Part shown: piece by piece, positions 34,277 through 42,385 of the stretch
How positions within the stretch are numbered: the first letter of the stretch is position 1
How the letters are laid out: every line of letters starts with the position of its first letter
From: Burkholderia paludis
GTDB lineage: Bacteria > Pseudomonadota > Gammaproteobacteria > Burkholderiales > Burkholderiaceae
Length of the DNA stretch: 64,000 nt
Reading direction: 5' to 3'
Assembly: GCF_000732615.1 (NCBI RefSeq)
Contig: NZ_JPGL01000037.1
Location: 26,794 to 90,793, forward strand
Program-made: the position numbers and the translations under genes
The notes under the pieces: model-generated
The model's input: only the letters and a program-made list of their open reading frames with translations
The model's database searches: none
Told to the model about the DNA's origin: nothing

Positions 34277-34750
34277 ATGCGATGCACGACAGCGGCACGG
34301 GCCGCACGATGGATGGCGGCGGCCCTGTTCGCCGTGACCGCCGCGCATGCGGTGGCGGCCGGCCCGACCGACGCGCGGCAGGAAGCGAACCGGCAAACGG
34401 TGCTCGCGTTCTATGAAAAAGGCCTGAACGAGAAAGACGCGGACGCCGCGCTCGCGTACGTCGGCGACCGCTACGTGCAGCACAACCCGAATGCGGCAGA
34501 CGGGCGCGACGGCTTCCGCAAGTTCGTCGCGTTCCTGCGCGACAAGTACCCGCAGTCGCACAGCGAGATCAGGCGTTCGTTCGTCGACGGCGATTACGTG
34601 ATCCTGCACGTGCACGCGGTGCGCGAACCCGGCACGCGCGGCAGCGCGATCATGGACATCTTCCGGCTCGAGAACGGCAAGATCGTCGAGCACTGGGACG
34701 TCAACCAGCCGGTGCCCGAGCAGGCCGCGAACGGGAACACGATGTTCTGA
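34277..34750 (+). CDS. Exported SnoaL/NTF2-like protein
   Basis: This 157-residue protein has a signal peptide (WMAAALFAVTAAHAVA) and a SnoaL-like NTF2-fold domain: VLAFYEKGLNEKDADAALAYVGDRYVQHNPNAADGRDGF and IVEHWDVNQPVPE are the standard motifs. The fold serves hydrolases, isomerases and ligand binders; the function is unknown. ATG 34277 is chosen over 34271 because GGGGAG lies six bases before the former but abuts the latter. It may belong to the amidohydrolase unit (66 bases downstream). Confidence 0.85.
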   Translation: MRCTTAARAARWMAAALFAVTAAHAVAAGPTDARQEANRQTVLAFYEKGLNEKDADAALAYVGDRYVQHNPNAADGRDGFRKFVAFLRDKYPQSHSEIRRSFVDGDYVILHVHAVREPGTRGSAIMDIFRLENGKIVEHWDVNQPVPEQAANGNTMF

Positions 34751-34843
34751 CGCGGGTCGGGCGCGGCGGCGAGTGCGCCGCATCGACCGTGGCGCGGCAT
34801 GACGCGCGGCGGCGGCGTCCGTCCGGTTGCCACGGCCGGCTCG

Positions 34844-35707
34844 TTACTTCCCCTCGAGTTCCAGCATGGCCGCGAGCGCGCTCGTCAGCTCGCCGACCAT
34901 CGGGTCGGCCGTCGGCCGATGCAGGATCGCGATGTCCATGTGCTCGATCGGCGCGAAACCGTGCTTCTCGGTCAGCACGACGTGCTCGTCCGTCACCACG
35001 CGCGCGGGCAGCACGCTGATGCCGAGGCCGTCCGCGACGGCGGCCTGGATGCCGCTCAGGCTCGACGTCGTGAAGCTGATCCGCCAGCGCCGGCCGCGTT
35101 CCTCGATCGCCTTGATCATGTCGTCGCGATAGAGCCCGCGCGGCGGAAACACGACGATCGGCACCGGGTCGAGATCGATCGACGGATGCCTTGCGCTGTC
35201 GATCCAGCGCAGCTTCTCGGGCCAGCGCACGACGGCCTCGCGGCTGTCGCGCCGCTGCTTGATCAGCGCGAGGTCGAGGTCGCCGCGATCGTACGCCGCG
35301 CTGATGTCGCGGCTCAGCCCGCACATCACTTCGAGCTTCACCTGCGGATGCGCGCGCTTGAATGCCGCGAGCGCGTGCGTGGTGCGGCCCGCCGCGAAAT
35401 CGTCGGGTACGCCGAGCCGGATCGTCAGCGCGACCGTGGCGCCCGACAGCGCCTCCAGCATCTCGTCGTTCAGCGCGAGCATGCGCCGCGCATAGCTGAG
35501 CGCCGTCACGCCGGCGTCGGTCGGCCGCACGTCGCGCGTGCCGCGATCGAGCAGGCGATGCCCGGCGATTTCCTCGAGCCGGCGCACCTTCTGGCTGACC
35601 GTCGACTGCGTCGAATGCAGGCGCGCGGACGCCGTCGTGAAGCTGCCGCAATCGGCGACCATCACCAGCGCGCGCAGCAGGTCGAGGTCGAACAGGGGTC
35701 TATTCAT
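34844..35707 (-). CDS. LysR-family transcriptional regulator
   Basis: This 287-residue regulator has the LysR N-terminal helix-turn-helix (FDLDLLRALVMVADCGSFTTASARLHSTQSTVSQKVRRLEEIAGHRLLDR) followed by a periplasmic-binding-like effector domain. It is convergent with the SnoaL-like gene. Its own divergent neighbour is absent (the next gene upstream reads in the same direction), so its target is not evident. The ligand is unknown. The ATG at 35707 fits the family start. Confidence 0.9.
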   Translation of the reverse strand: MNRPLFDLDLLRALVMVADCGSFTTASARLHSTQSTVSQKVRRLEEIAGHRLLDRGTRDVRPTDAGVTALSYARRMLALNDEMLEALSGATVALTIRLGVPDDFAAGRTTHALAAFKRAHPQVKLEVMCGLSRDISAAYDRGDLDLALIKQRRDSREAVVRWPEKLRWIDSARHPSIDLDPVPIVVFPPRGLYRDDMIKAIEERGRRWRISFTTSSLSGIQAAVADGLGISVLPARVVTDEHVVLTEKHGFAPIEHMDIAILHRPTADPMVGELTSALAAMLELEGK

Positions 35708-35836
35708 TTCTGCACTTCTGGGTATCCGGGCATTTCATTCTCAAATGCGAGCGACGATTTTTAACATGGCCGGACAGGGGGGGCAATCGCGGTTTCGCCG
35801 GACCCGGCGCGGCGTCGCGCGGCGGCGCGGCAGGGC

Positions 35837-36526
35837 TCAGCGGCGGCGTGACTGCCGTTCCGGCGTGCCGCCGGGAAGTTTCCGCAGGAAGGCGTCGGCC
35901 AGTTCGACGCAATAGTCGAACGACGGCGTGTAGCCGAGCGTCTGGATGTCGTCGAAACGCGGCTTGACGAAGGCGCGATGCTCGTTGAGCAGGCGCAAGA
36001 ACGTATCGCGATGCCGAACGAGAAAGGGCCCGGCTTCCATCAGGCTCGCCGGTTCCCGCTCGATGACCAGACACAGATCGAACAGGTCCCGCGCGGCCGG
36101 GCGATCGCCGCGGTGCCACATTTTCTTCGCGATGATTTCCGCGGAAGTCTCGACCTTGACGACGCGATCCATCAGCGTCCATTCGTCGTAGCCGGGAGAC
36201 GTCAGATTTCGGGAGACCACGAAGTCGATCTCGCCGTCGGGCAGCAGCAGTTTCACGAAACCGGCATGTTCTTCGTAGTCCGTCGTGATGTCGGAGGCGG
36301 CGTCGCTGATGCGGGGATTCACGTACCCGAGATACTGTGGATCGGGTACGAAGATGTCGACGTCCTGGCTGACGCGATGGCCGTGGCGCAGCATCAGCAC
36401 CGTGCCGCCGCCGAACGTCCAGAACGGATTCGACGTGCCGTGCTTGCGTATCTCGTCGACCAGCGTTACCGCGTGACGAAACAGGCCCTGCCAGGGGCCG
36501 TCGGGCAACGTGCCGGGTGCGGTCAT
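35837..36526 (-). CDS. AbiEii-type nucleotidyltransferase (putative toxin)
   Basis: This 229-residue protein has a nucleotidyltransferase fold of the AbiEii/AbiGii family (PF08843-like). The fold signature is seen in FWTFGGGTVLMLRHGHRVSQDVDIFV: GGGT at 39-42 and the metal-binding D55xD57; the later AKKMWHRGDRPAARDLFDLCLV is the second conserved block. In AbiE and MenT systems such enzymes transfer nucleotides to tRNA acceptor ends and inhibit growth. ATG 36526 overlaps the stop of the XRE gene (ATGA) and has GGGAGG seven bases upstream, so the pair is coupled. A toxin role is inferred from family and arrangement. Confidence 0.82.
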   Translation of the reverse strand: MTAPGTLPDGPWQGLFRHAVTLVDEIRKHGTSNPFWTFGGGTVLMLRHGHRVSQDVDIFVPDPQYLGYVNPRISDAASDITTDYEEHAGFVKLLLPDGEIDFVVSRNLTSPGYDEWTLMDRVVKVETSAEIIAKKMWHRGDRPAARDLFDLCLVIEREPASLMEAGPFLVRHRDTFLRLLNEHRAFVKPRFDDIQTLGYTPSFDYCVELADAFLRKLPGGTPERQSRRR

Positions 36527-37002
36527 GCCCATACCTCCCGATACAGGTGAAGATCCTTCGACCATGTCGCGAGGTTTTTCCAGATGGTGCGAAGCGGGGT
36601 GCCCGACCGTTCGGCGGCTTCCTCCGCCGCTTTCACCACGACAGGTAGCGGCACCTCGTCGAGGATGACGGAGAACTGCGATTCGTATCCTTCCGGAATG
36701 TGTCCGGTGGCCAGCGCGTCGGCCAGCAAGCGTTCGGTCAGTTCGCCCTTGTAGCTGACGTTCGCGCTCACGACGGCCTTGTAGAGGCCGTTATGGGGCT
36801 GCCGCGGCATGGCCAGGAGTTCGATGCCGAGCACGCCGAGCAACGGGATCAGCTTGTTGATTCCGAGATCCCTGACCTTGCCGGCTTCGAGCTGGTTGAC
36901 GGTGAACCGGGACAGCCCGGCGAGCCTGGCAAGCTGGGCCTGTGTGAGATCGAGTTCCGCCCGCCGTTTCGCAACGGCCTGACCGATTTCATGGAGTTGC
37001 AC
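36523..37002 (-). CDS. XRE-family regulator, probable antitoxin partner of the AbiEii-like protein
   Basis: This 159-residue protein has an N-terminal Cro/C1-type helix-turn-helix (LHEIGQAVAKRRAELDLTQAQLARLAGLSRFTVNQLEAGKVRDLG) and an unrecognised C-terminal part of about 95 residues with helical segments (KAAEEAAERSGTPLRTIW). The start is a GTG at 37002 with GGGAGG five bases upstream; longer open frame to 37158 would cross the operator. A palindrome at 37037-37054 overlaps the probable promoter, so it likely represses its own operon. The first-gene position and tight overlap with the nucleotidyltransferase are typical of antitoxins. It lacks the usual AbiEi wing domain, so it is not a classical AbiEi. 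Confidence 0.78.
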   Translation of the reverse strand: MQLHEIGQAVAKRRAELDLTQAQLARLAGLSRFTVNQLEAGKVRDLGINKLIPLLGVLGIELLAMPRQPHNGLYKAVVSANVSYKGELTERLLADALATGHIPEGYESQFSVILDEVPLPVVVKAAEEAAERSGTPLRTIWKNLATWSKDLHLYREVWA

Positions 37003-37036
37003 GTTGACCTCCCGGCGCAGATTCAATGCACCTGAA

Positions 37037-37054
37037 TGTAAAGTATATCTTACA
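37037..37054. promoter_or_regulatory. Autoregulatory palindrome of the XRE/AbiEii operon
   Basis: TGTAAAGTATATCTTACA matches its reverse complement at 14 of 18 positions, with perfect outer TGTAA/TTACA arms. It lies 35 bases upstream of the XRE gene GTG, and the minus strand reads TATACT inside it, a good -10 element. A Cro/C1-like operator overlapping the promoter is the likely meaning. Confidence 0.72.
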
Positions 37055-37336
37055 TACCCGGGTGGCCTGCCGTCTCCGGGGAATCTCGGGTGCGGTATAG
37101 GACGCATCGCCAATGCCGCCGGAGCTGGATCGGACGACACCTGTATAGACATCGCCATTCCGCGGATATCCGGAAAAACACGCTCTGTGGCGGGCGTGCG
37201 TCTCGCAGGGTAAACACCCGAAAGCCGCGAAAATACCCGCTATTCTGGCTTGTTTCGCACGTCATTCTTTTCCTTTCGCTCCCGCCCGGCCTTGATCCGC
37301 TCATCCCGTATTCCCCCGCTTGCGCTCGAAAATTGA

Positions 37337-37350
37337 GCAGTCTAGACTGC
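37337..37350. promoter_or_regulatory. Perfect 14-bp palindrome upstream of the amino-acid binding protein gene
   Basis: GCAGTCTAGACTGC is fully self-complementary, 93 bases upstream of the ATG at 37444 and preceded by TTGAGC. It stands alone in a 440-bp region otherwise without genes. It is a candidate operator for an unlinked regulator. Confidence 0.5.
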
Positions 37351-37443
37351 ACCGCAGTTTCACCGAAGTCCCAGCCGTTCGCGCACCGCCCCCCACCGGA
37401 CGCCGGCGTTCGCCCGCCGCGTCGAGACTTTCAAGGACACGCC

Positions 37444-38247
37444 ATGAACCGCACTGCAAGGCTCCTCGTTACCGCGCTGGCGTTCGCGCCGCTCGTGTCG
37501 TTCGCGCAGGATGCGTCGACGATCCGATGGGGCATCGATCCCACGTATCCGCCGTTCGAGGCGAAGCAGCCCGACGGCTCGCTCGCCGGCTTCGACATCG
37601 ACCTGCGCAATGCGATCTGCGAGCAACTGCGTGCGAAGTGCGTATGGGTCGAGCAGGGCTTCGACGGGATGATTCCGGCGCTGCGCGCGCGCAAGTTCGA
37701 CGTGATCATGTCCGCGATGACGGCCACCGACGAGCGGCTCAAGCAGATCGACTTCTCGAACAAGCTGTATGCATCGCCGGCCGCGCTCGTCGCGCCGGCC
37801 GGCTCGAAGCTGCTGCCGACCGCCGCGTCGCTGGCGGGCAAGCGCATCGGGATCGACCAGGGCACGACGCAGGAGGCCTACGCGAAGGCCGAATGGGCGA
37901 CCAGGGGCGTGACGATCGTCTCGTACCAGAACCAGGACCAGGTGTACCAGGATCTCGTCAACGGCCGCCTCGACGCGACCTTCCAGGACAAGACGCAGGC
38001 CGGCTACTCGTTCCTGAAGACGCCGCGCGGCAAGGGTTACGCGTTCGCCGGCCCCGACGTGACCGACGTGCGGATCACCGGCTACGGCGTCGCGATGGGC
38101 GTGCGCAAGGGCGACGACGCGATGAAGAAGCGGCTGAACGACGCGATCGCCGCGATCCGCGCGAACGGTACGTACCAGAAGATCGCCGCGAAATACTTCG
38201 ACTTCGACATCTACGGTGCGAAGCAGCAGCTGACTTCGGCACCGTGA
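37444..38247 (+). CDS. Periplasmic basic amino acid-binding protein (ABC importer, family 3)
   Basis: This 267-residue solute-binding protein has a signal peptide (ARLLVTALAFAPLVSFAQ) and the HisJ/ArgT/LAO pattern: IRWGIDPTYPPFEAKQPDGSLAGFDIDLRNAICEQLRAKCVWVEQGFDGMIPAL, then DVIMSAMTATDERLKQIDFSNKLY. The Cys pair at IC and KC in that segment corresponds to the disulfide of LAO/HisJ proteins. It would deliver Lys/Arg/Orn/His or a derivative (opine) to an ABC importer, but no permease or ATPase genes are adjacent. It is followed after 39 bases by the PhyH-like oxygenase gene. Confidence 0.9.
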   Translation: MNRTARLLVTALAFAPLVSFAQDASTIRWGIDPTYPPFEAKQPDGSLAGFDIDLRNAICEQLRAKCVWVEQGFDGMIPALRARKFDVIMSAMTATDERLKQIDFSNKLYASPAALVAPAGSKLLPTAASLAGKRIGIDQGTTQEAYAKAEWATRGVTIVSYQNQDQVYQDLVNGRLDATFQDKTQAGYSFLKTPRGKGYAFAGPDVTDVRITGYGVAMGVRKGDDAMKKRLNDAIAAIRANGTYQKIAAKYFDFDIYGAKQQLTSAP

Positions 38248-38286
38248 CTCCGTGACTCCGTGATTCATTCAATCGACAGGCACCCC

Positions 38287-39135
38287 ATGACGAGTATCCA
38301 GGAACGCGTCGCGCAAGCCGTGACGCCCGAACTGATCGCCGCGTTCCGCGAGGAAGGCGCGGTCTGCATCAAGGGCATCTTTTCGCCCGACGAAGTGGCC
38401 GCGCTGCGGGCCGGCATCGACGCGAATCTCGCGCAGCCGAGCGAACGCGCGAAAGTCGCGAGCCGGCCCGACGATCCGGGCTGGTTCTTCGAGGATTTCT
38501 GCAACTGGCAGCACAACGACGCGTATCGCGACTTCATCGTGCGCTCGCCGGCGCCGTCGGTGGCCGCCGCGCTGATGGGCACCGGCCACGTGCGGCTGCA
38601 TCACGACCACCTGCTCGTGAAGGAGCCCGGCACGCGGCAGCGCACGCCGTGGCATCAGGACCAGCCGTACTACAACATCGAGGGCGACGACAACGTCAGC
38701 ATGTGGATTCCGGTCGACCCGGTGCCGCTCGAATCGACGCTGGAATTCGTCGCGGGCTCGCATCGCGGGCCGTGGCTGATGCCGCGCACGTTCATGGACA
38801 AGGAGGCGAAGTGGTTCCCGGAAGGCAGCCTCGCGGATCTGCCGGACATCGAAGGCGACCGCGCGGCGTTTCCGATCCGCCACTGGGCGCTCGAGCCCGG
38901 CGACATGGTGTGCTTCCGGATGCTCACGCTGCATGCGTCGGGCGGGACGCAGAACCGGCGGCGCGCGTTCTCGATCCGCTTCGTCGGCGACGACGTCCGT
39001 CACGCGCCGCGTCGCTGGAAGACGTCGCCCGAATTCCCCGGGCTCGCGGCGCAGCTGCCCGACGGCGCGCCGCTCGATCATCCGCTGTTTCCGGTCGTGT
39101 GGTCGCGCGGCGCGGGGCAGGCCGGCGCGATCTGA
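38287..39135 (+). CDS. Phytanoyl-CoA dioxygenase (PhyH)-family oxygenase
   Basis: This 282-residue non-haem Fe(II)/2-oxoglutarate oxygenase belongs to the PhyH superfamily. The facial triad is visible as H123 and D125 in TPWHQDQPYY and H216 in LTLHASGG; RRRAFSIRFVGDD contains the Arg that normally holds 2-oxoglutarate. It starts 39 bases after the binding-protein gene, so the two are likely cotranscribed; hydroxylation of an imported amino-acid-like compound is a reasonable guess. ATG 38287 is used (an upstream ATG at 38260 lacks a ribosome-binding site). Confidence 0.9.
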   Translation: MTSIQERVAQAVTPELIAAFREEGAVCIKGIFSPDEVAALRAGIDANLAQPSERAKVASRPDDPGWFFEDFCNWQHNDAYRDFIVRSPAPSVAAALMGTGHVRLHHDHLLVKEPGTRQRTPWHQDQPYYNIEGDDNVSMWIPVDPVPLESTLEFVAGSHRGPWLMPRTFMDKEAKWFPEGSLADLPDIEGDRAAFPIRHWALEPGDMVCFRMLTLHASGGTQNRRRAFSIRFVGDDVRHAPRRWKTSPEFPGLAAQLPDGAPLDHPLFPVVWSRGAGQAGAI

Positions 39136-39204
39136 CGCGGGCCGGCAGCCGCGCGCGACGCGGCCGCCGTGTCCCGGCGCAGCGTCCGCCGCGCGGCGGA
39201 CGGA

Positions 39205-39942
39205 TCAGGTCGGGTGGCGTGCGGCGCCCGGCTTGAAACGCGAGCCGAGCCGGTAGCGGTTGCCGGGATGCAGGAAGTGCACGAACGTGACGGGCAGCCC
39301 GTTCGTCCAGGTGCGGCGCGTGAGCGTGAGGCACGGCTCGTCGGCGCGCATGTCGAGCAGCCGGGCCTGTTCGCCGCTCGGCAGCGCGGCGTCGACGACG
39401 TGCTCGATCTCCAGTTCGTCGTGCGACACGTTGTTGAACAGGTACTCGGACGGCGGCTCGACCTGGAAATCCTGGTCGATAAAAGCGGGCGCGGCGGCCG
39501 GGTTCACGTAACGATCCTCGAGCTGGATCGGGCGGCCGTTTTCCTCGTGCACGCACACCACATGAAACACCGGCGTGTTGACCGGCAGGCCGAACGCGGC
39601 CGCGACGTCGAACGACGCGGGCTCGCTCGCCCGGCTCAGCACGCGGCAGCGGTATTCATGCCCGCGCGCGCGGATTTCGTCGCGGATGTGCGCGATCATC
39701 AGCAGGTTCGACTGCGGCTTGACCTCCGCGACGAAGGTCCCGACGCCCGCGATGCGCTTCAGCACGCCTTCCTCGGTCAGCTCGCGCAGCGCGCGGTTGA
39801 CCGTCATGCGTGCGACGCGGAATTGCGCGGCGAGATCCAGTTCGGACGGAATGCGATCTCCGGGGCGCCAGTCGCCCGACTCGACGTTCTGGCGCACGAG
39901 CGTCTTGATCTGCTGGAACGGTGCGGTGGCCTTCGTGACCAT
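39205..39942 (-). CDS. GntR-family regulator, HutC subfamily
   Basis: This 245-residue transcription factor has a GntR winged helix (DWRPGDRIPSELDLAAQFRVARMTVNRALRELTEEGVLKRIAGVGTFV) and a UTRA effector domain (VNTPVFHVVCVHEENGRPIQLEDRYVNPAAAP; EPCLTLTRRTWTNGLPVTFVHFLHPGNRYRLGSRF). The overall pattern is close to HutC, the repressor of histidine utilisation, but no hut genes are present here. It follows the XRE-cupin gene by 30 bases on the same strand. AAGGA precedes the ATG. It may be a HutC paralogue serving the linked transport/oxygenase genes. Confidence 0.9.
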   Translation of the reverse strand: MVTKATAPFQQIKTLVRQNVESGDWRPGDRIPSELDLAAQFRVARMTVNRALRELTEEGVLKRIAGVGTFVAEVKPQSNLLMIAHIRDEIRARGHEYRCRVLSRASEPASFDVAAAFGLPVNTPVFHVVCVHEENGRPIQLEDRYVNPAAAPAFIDQDFQVEPPSEYLFNNVSHDELEIEHVVDAALPSGEQARLLDMRADEPCLTLTRRTWTNGLPVTFVHFLHPGNRYRLGSRFKPGAARHPT

Positions 39943-39972
39943 CGGGGATCCTTGCGCGAAGAAGTGACGATG

Positions 39973-40515
39973 CTAGTCGTCGTGACTGACGACGACCAGG
40001 ATCTCCGCCTGCGTGGCGCCGAGGCTGCGCGTGCGGTGCGGAATGAGAGCGTTGAAATAGACTGAATCGCCGGTCCTGAGTTGCACCGTCTCGTTCGGAA
40101 ACTCGATTTCGACGCGCCCCTTGTGCACGAACAGGAATTCCTCGCCTTCGTGCTCGCGGAACGTCGATGCGACGAACTCGTGCGGCGGGTACACGACGAA
40201 CGGCAGCATCTTCTTCGGCGCGACGCCGGCCGCGATGCTTTCGAAACGGTGCGCGTGGCTGTCGGTCGCCGCGCCCAGCGCCGTGCGCTCGCCGGCGCGC
40301 GTGACCGTGATCAGCTCACGGTTGTGACTCTCCGAAAACAACTGCTCGACGTCGACACTCAGCGCCTTCGACAGCTTCAGCGCGACCGCGATCGAGGGCA
40401 CGCTCAGGCCGCGCTCCACTTTCGACAGGTAGCTCTTGGTGAGGCCGGTCTCGTCGGCCAGCACGTCGAGCGTCCAGCCCTTCTGTTTTCTGAGCAGCTT
40501 CAGGCGAATCGTCAT
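39973..40515 (-). CDS. XRE-cupin transcriptional regulator
   Basis: This 180-residue regulator has an N-terminal helix-turn-helix (RLKLLRKQKGWTLDVLADETGLTKSYLSKVERGLSVPSIAVALKLSKAL) and a C-terminal cupin domain (EHEGEEFLFVHKGRVEIEFPNETVQLRTGDSVYFNALIPHRTRSLG) that would bind a small ligand. It is divergent from the class II aldolase gene, and a perfect ATGACAC-N3-GTGTCAT operator sits between them over the aldolase promoter. ATG 40515 matches the family start (MTIRLKLLRKQKGW). Repression of the aldolase operon and of itself is the likely role. Confidence 0.9.
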   Translation of the reverse strand: MTIRLKLLRKQKGWTLDVLADETGLTKSYLSKVERGLSVPSIAVALKLSKALSVDVEQLFSESHNRELITVTRAGERTALGAATDSHAHRFESIAAGVAPKKMLPFVVYPPHEFVASTFREHEGEEFLFVHKGRVEIEFPNETVQLRTGDSVYFNALIPHRTRSLGATQAEILVVVSHDD

Positions 40516-40553
40516 GGGGCGCCGGGTGTCCTTCGAAAAACCGATTGTAACGC

Positions 40554-40570
40554 ATGACACCTTGTGTCAT
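40554..40570. promoter_or_regulatory. Operator of the XRE-cupin regulator within the aldolase promoter
   Basis: ATGACAC (40554-40560) and GTGTCAT (40564-40570) form a perfect inverted repeat with a CTT spacer. A TATAAT hexamer at 40570-40575 follows at once and TTGTAA lies at 40545-40550, so the operator occupies the space between the two promoter elements of the plus-strand aldolase operon. A further half-site, GTGTCA, follows in GAGTGTCACG. Confidence 0.82.
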
Positions 40571-40655
40571 ATAATGTATCGAGTGTCACGAAGCCCGGCA
40601 GCCGGCATCCGGTTGCGGACGACGCGATGCATCCCGATCCATTCTGGAGGTGAAC

Positions 40656-41438
40656 ATGGCGGAAACGCTGAATTTGACGAAGGAGGCGCTGGTCGCGCTG
40701 GCGGAGCGGCGTCTCGACACCGCGGTGGGCGACAGCGGCTGGTCGGCGCGGCAGAAGCTCGCGCTCACGTGCCGGATCCTGTTCGACGCCGGTCACGATT
40801 CGGGCCTGGCCGGCCAGATCACCTGCCGCGCCGGCGACGCCGGCACGTACTACACGCAGCGGCTCGGGCTCGGTTTCGACGAGATCTCGGCCGCGAACCT
40901 GCTGCGCGTCGACGAGGATCTCGAGGTGGTCGACGGCGAGGGCATCCCGAACCCGGCCAACCGGTTCCATACGTGGATCTACCGCGAACGCCCGGACGTG
41001 AACTGCATCATCCACACGCATCCGGCGCATGTCGCGGCGCTGTCGATGCTCGAGCAGCCGCTCGTCGTGTCGCACATGGACACCTGCCCGCTGTACGACG
41101 ATTGCGCGTTCCTGAAAGACTGGCCCGGCGTGCCGGTCGGCAACGAAGAGGGCGAGATCATCTCGAAGGCGCTCGGCAGCAAGCGCGCGATCCTGCTGTC
41201 GCACCACGGCCAGCTCGTGGTCGGCAAGACGATCGAGGAAGCGTGCATCCTCGCGCTGCTGATCGAGCGGGCCGCGAAGCTGCAGCTGCTCGCGATGTCG
41301 GCCGGCGCGATCAGGCCGGTGCCGCCGGCGCTGGCGCGCGAGGCGCACGACTGGATCTCGAAGCCGAAGCGCGACGCGGTGACCTTCGAATACTACGCGC
41401 GGCGCGCATTGCGCACGCACCGGGACTGCGTCGAATGA
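40656..41438 (+). CDS. Class II aldolase/adducin-family protein
   Basis: This 260-residue zinc-dependent class II aldolase-like enzyme carries the metal ligands in CIIHTHPAHVAA and LLSHHGQLVVG; the first part (RILFDAGHDSGLAGQITCRAG) is the usual substrate-loop region, with SGLAGQIT taking the place of the common GNxS segment. Substrates of such enzymes are sugar phosphates or hydroxyacids, here unknown. It leads an operon with a DHDPS-family lyase and a MOSC protein. ATG 40656 with GGAGG is preferred over a GTG six bases upstream, which overlaps the ribosome-binding site. It is probably controlled by the divergent XRE-cupin regulator. Confidence 0.9.
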   Translation: MAETLNLTKEALVALAERRLDTAVGDSGWSARQKLALTCRILFDAGHDSGLAGQITCRAGDAGTYYTQRLGLGFDEISAANLLRVDEDLEVVDGEGIPNPANRFHTWIYRERPDVNCIIHTHPAHVAALSMLEQPLVVSHMDTCPLYDDCAFLKDWPGVPVGNEEGEIISKALGSKRAILLSHHGQLVVGKTIEEACILALLIERAAKLQLLAMSAGAIRPVPPALAREAHDWISKPKRDAVTFEYYARRALRTHRDCVE

Positions 41439-41488
41439 ACCGGCGGTTTTCCGCCTTTGCGTCCAACCATCATTGAGGAATCCATATC

Positions 41489-42385
41489 GTGTCCATCCTG
41501 CTGAAAGGCATCGTTGCCTACCCGGTCACGCCGTTTTCCGCCGACGGCGCCCCCGACCTGACGGCGCTCGATGCGCTGATCGGTCGGCTGATCGCCGACG
41601 GCGTCCACGCGATCGCGCCGCTCGGCAGCACCGGCGAAAGCGCGTATCTGTCCGATGCCGAATGGGAGGCGGTCGCCGCCGCGTCGATTCGCTCGGTGCG
41701 CCGGCGCGTGCCGACCGTCGTCGGCATTTCCGATCTCACCACGGCGGGCGCGGTGCGCCGCGCCCGCTTCGCCGAGCAGGCCGGCGCCGATGCGGTCATG
41801 GTGCTGCCCGTGTCGTACTGGAAGCTCGCCAACGACGAGATCGTCGCGCACTATCGCGCGATCGGGGCCGCCATCGGCATTCCGATCATGCTGTACAACA
41901 ACCCCGCGACGAGCGGCGTCGACATGTCGCCCGAGCTGATCGCGACGATCTGCCGGGCCGTCGACAACGTGACGATGGTGAAGGAGAGCACGGGCGACAT
42001 CGGGCGGATGCACCGGCTCGCGCAGTTGAGCGACGGCGCGATCCCGTTCTACAACGGCAGCAATCCGATGGCGCTCGCCGCGCTGGCCGCGGGCGCGGCC
42101 GGTTGGTGCACGGCCGCGCCAAACCTGAACGCCGCGTTGCCGCTGGCGCTGTTCGACGCGATGCGCGCGGGCGACCTGGCGCGCGCCAGGACGGTTTTTC
42201 ATGCGCAGTTGCCGCTGCTGCGGTTCATCGTCGACGGCGGATTGCCGGTGACCGTAAAGGCCGGGTTGCGCCTGCGCGGCTTCGATGCCGGCGAGCCCAG
42301 AAGGCCGCTGATGCCGCTCGGCGACGCCCGCACGCGCGAACTCGAACGCCTGCTCGCGACCCTGCCGGACGGTGTCGCGGCATGA
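41489..42385 (+). CDS. Dihydrodipicolinate synthase/N-acetylneuraminate lyase-family protein
   Basis: This 298-residue class I aldolase or hydratase of the DapA/NanA family has a Schiff-base Lys165 in TMVKESTGD, the GSTGE loop in APLGSTGESAYL and the Tyr in IMLYNNPATSG. DapA proper is essential and housekeeping; the accessory location in an aldolase operon and the divergence suggest a catabolic relative (keto-deoxy-sugar or hydroxyproline derivative cleavage). The start is a GTG at 41489 with GAGGAA upstream. The stop overlaps the MOSC gene start (ATGA). Confidence 0.9.
   Translation: MSILLKGIVAYPVTPFSADGAPDLTALDALIGRLIADGVHAIAPLGSTGESAYLSDAEWEAVAAASIRSVRRRVPTVVGISDLTTAGAVRRARFAEQAGADAVMVLPVSYWKLANDEIVAHYRAIGAAIGIPIMLYNNPATSGVDMSPELIATICRAVDNVTMVKESTGDIGRMHRLAQLSDGAIPFYNGSNPMALAALAAGAAGWCTAAPNLNAALPLALFDAMRAGDLARARTVFHAQLPLLRFIVDGGLPVTVKAGLRLRGFDAGEPRRPLMPLGDARTRELERLLATLPDGVAA

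Noticed and set aside
39205..39942. Naming the UTRA regulator hutC
   Set aside because: The protein resembles HutC, but no histidine-utilisation gene is within the window; a subfamily label is as far as the evidence goes.
40554..40590. Possible CRP- or Fnr-type site in the aldolase promoter
   Set aside because: The dyad ATGACAC-N3-GTGTCAT has the wrong arm sequence and spacing for CRP (TGTGA-N6-TCACA) or Fnr, and the divergent XRE-cupin gene is the better partner.
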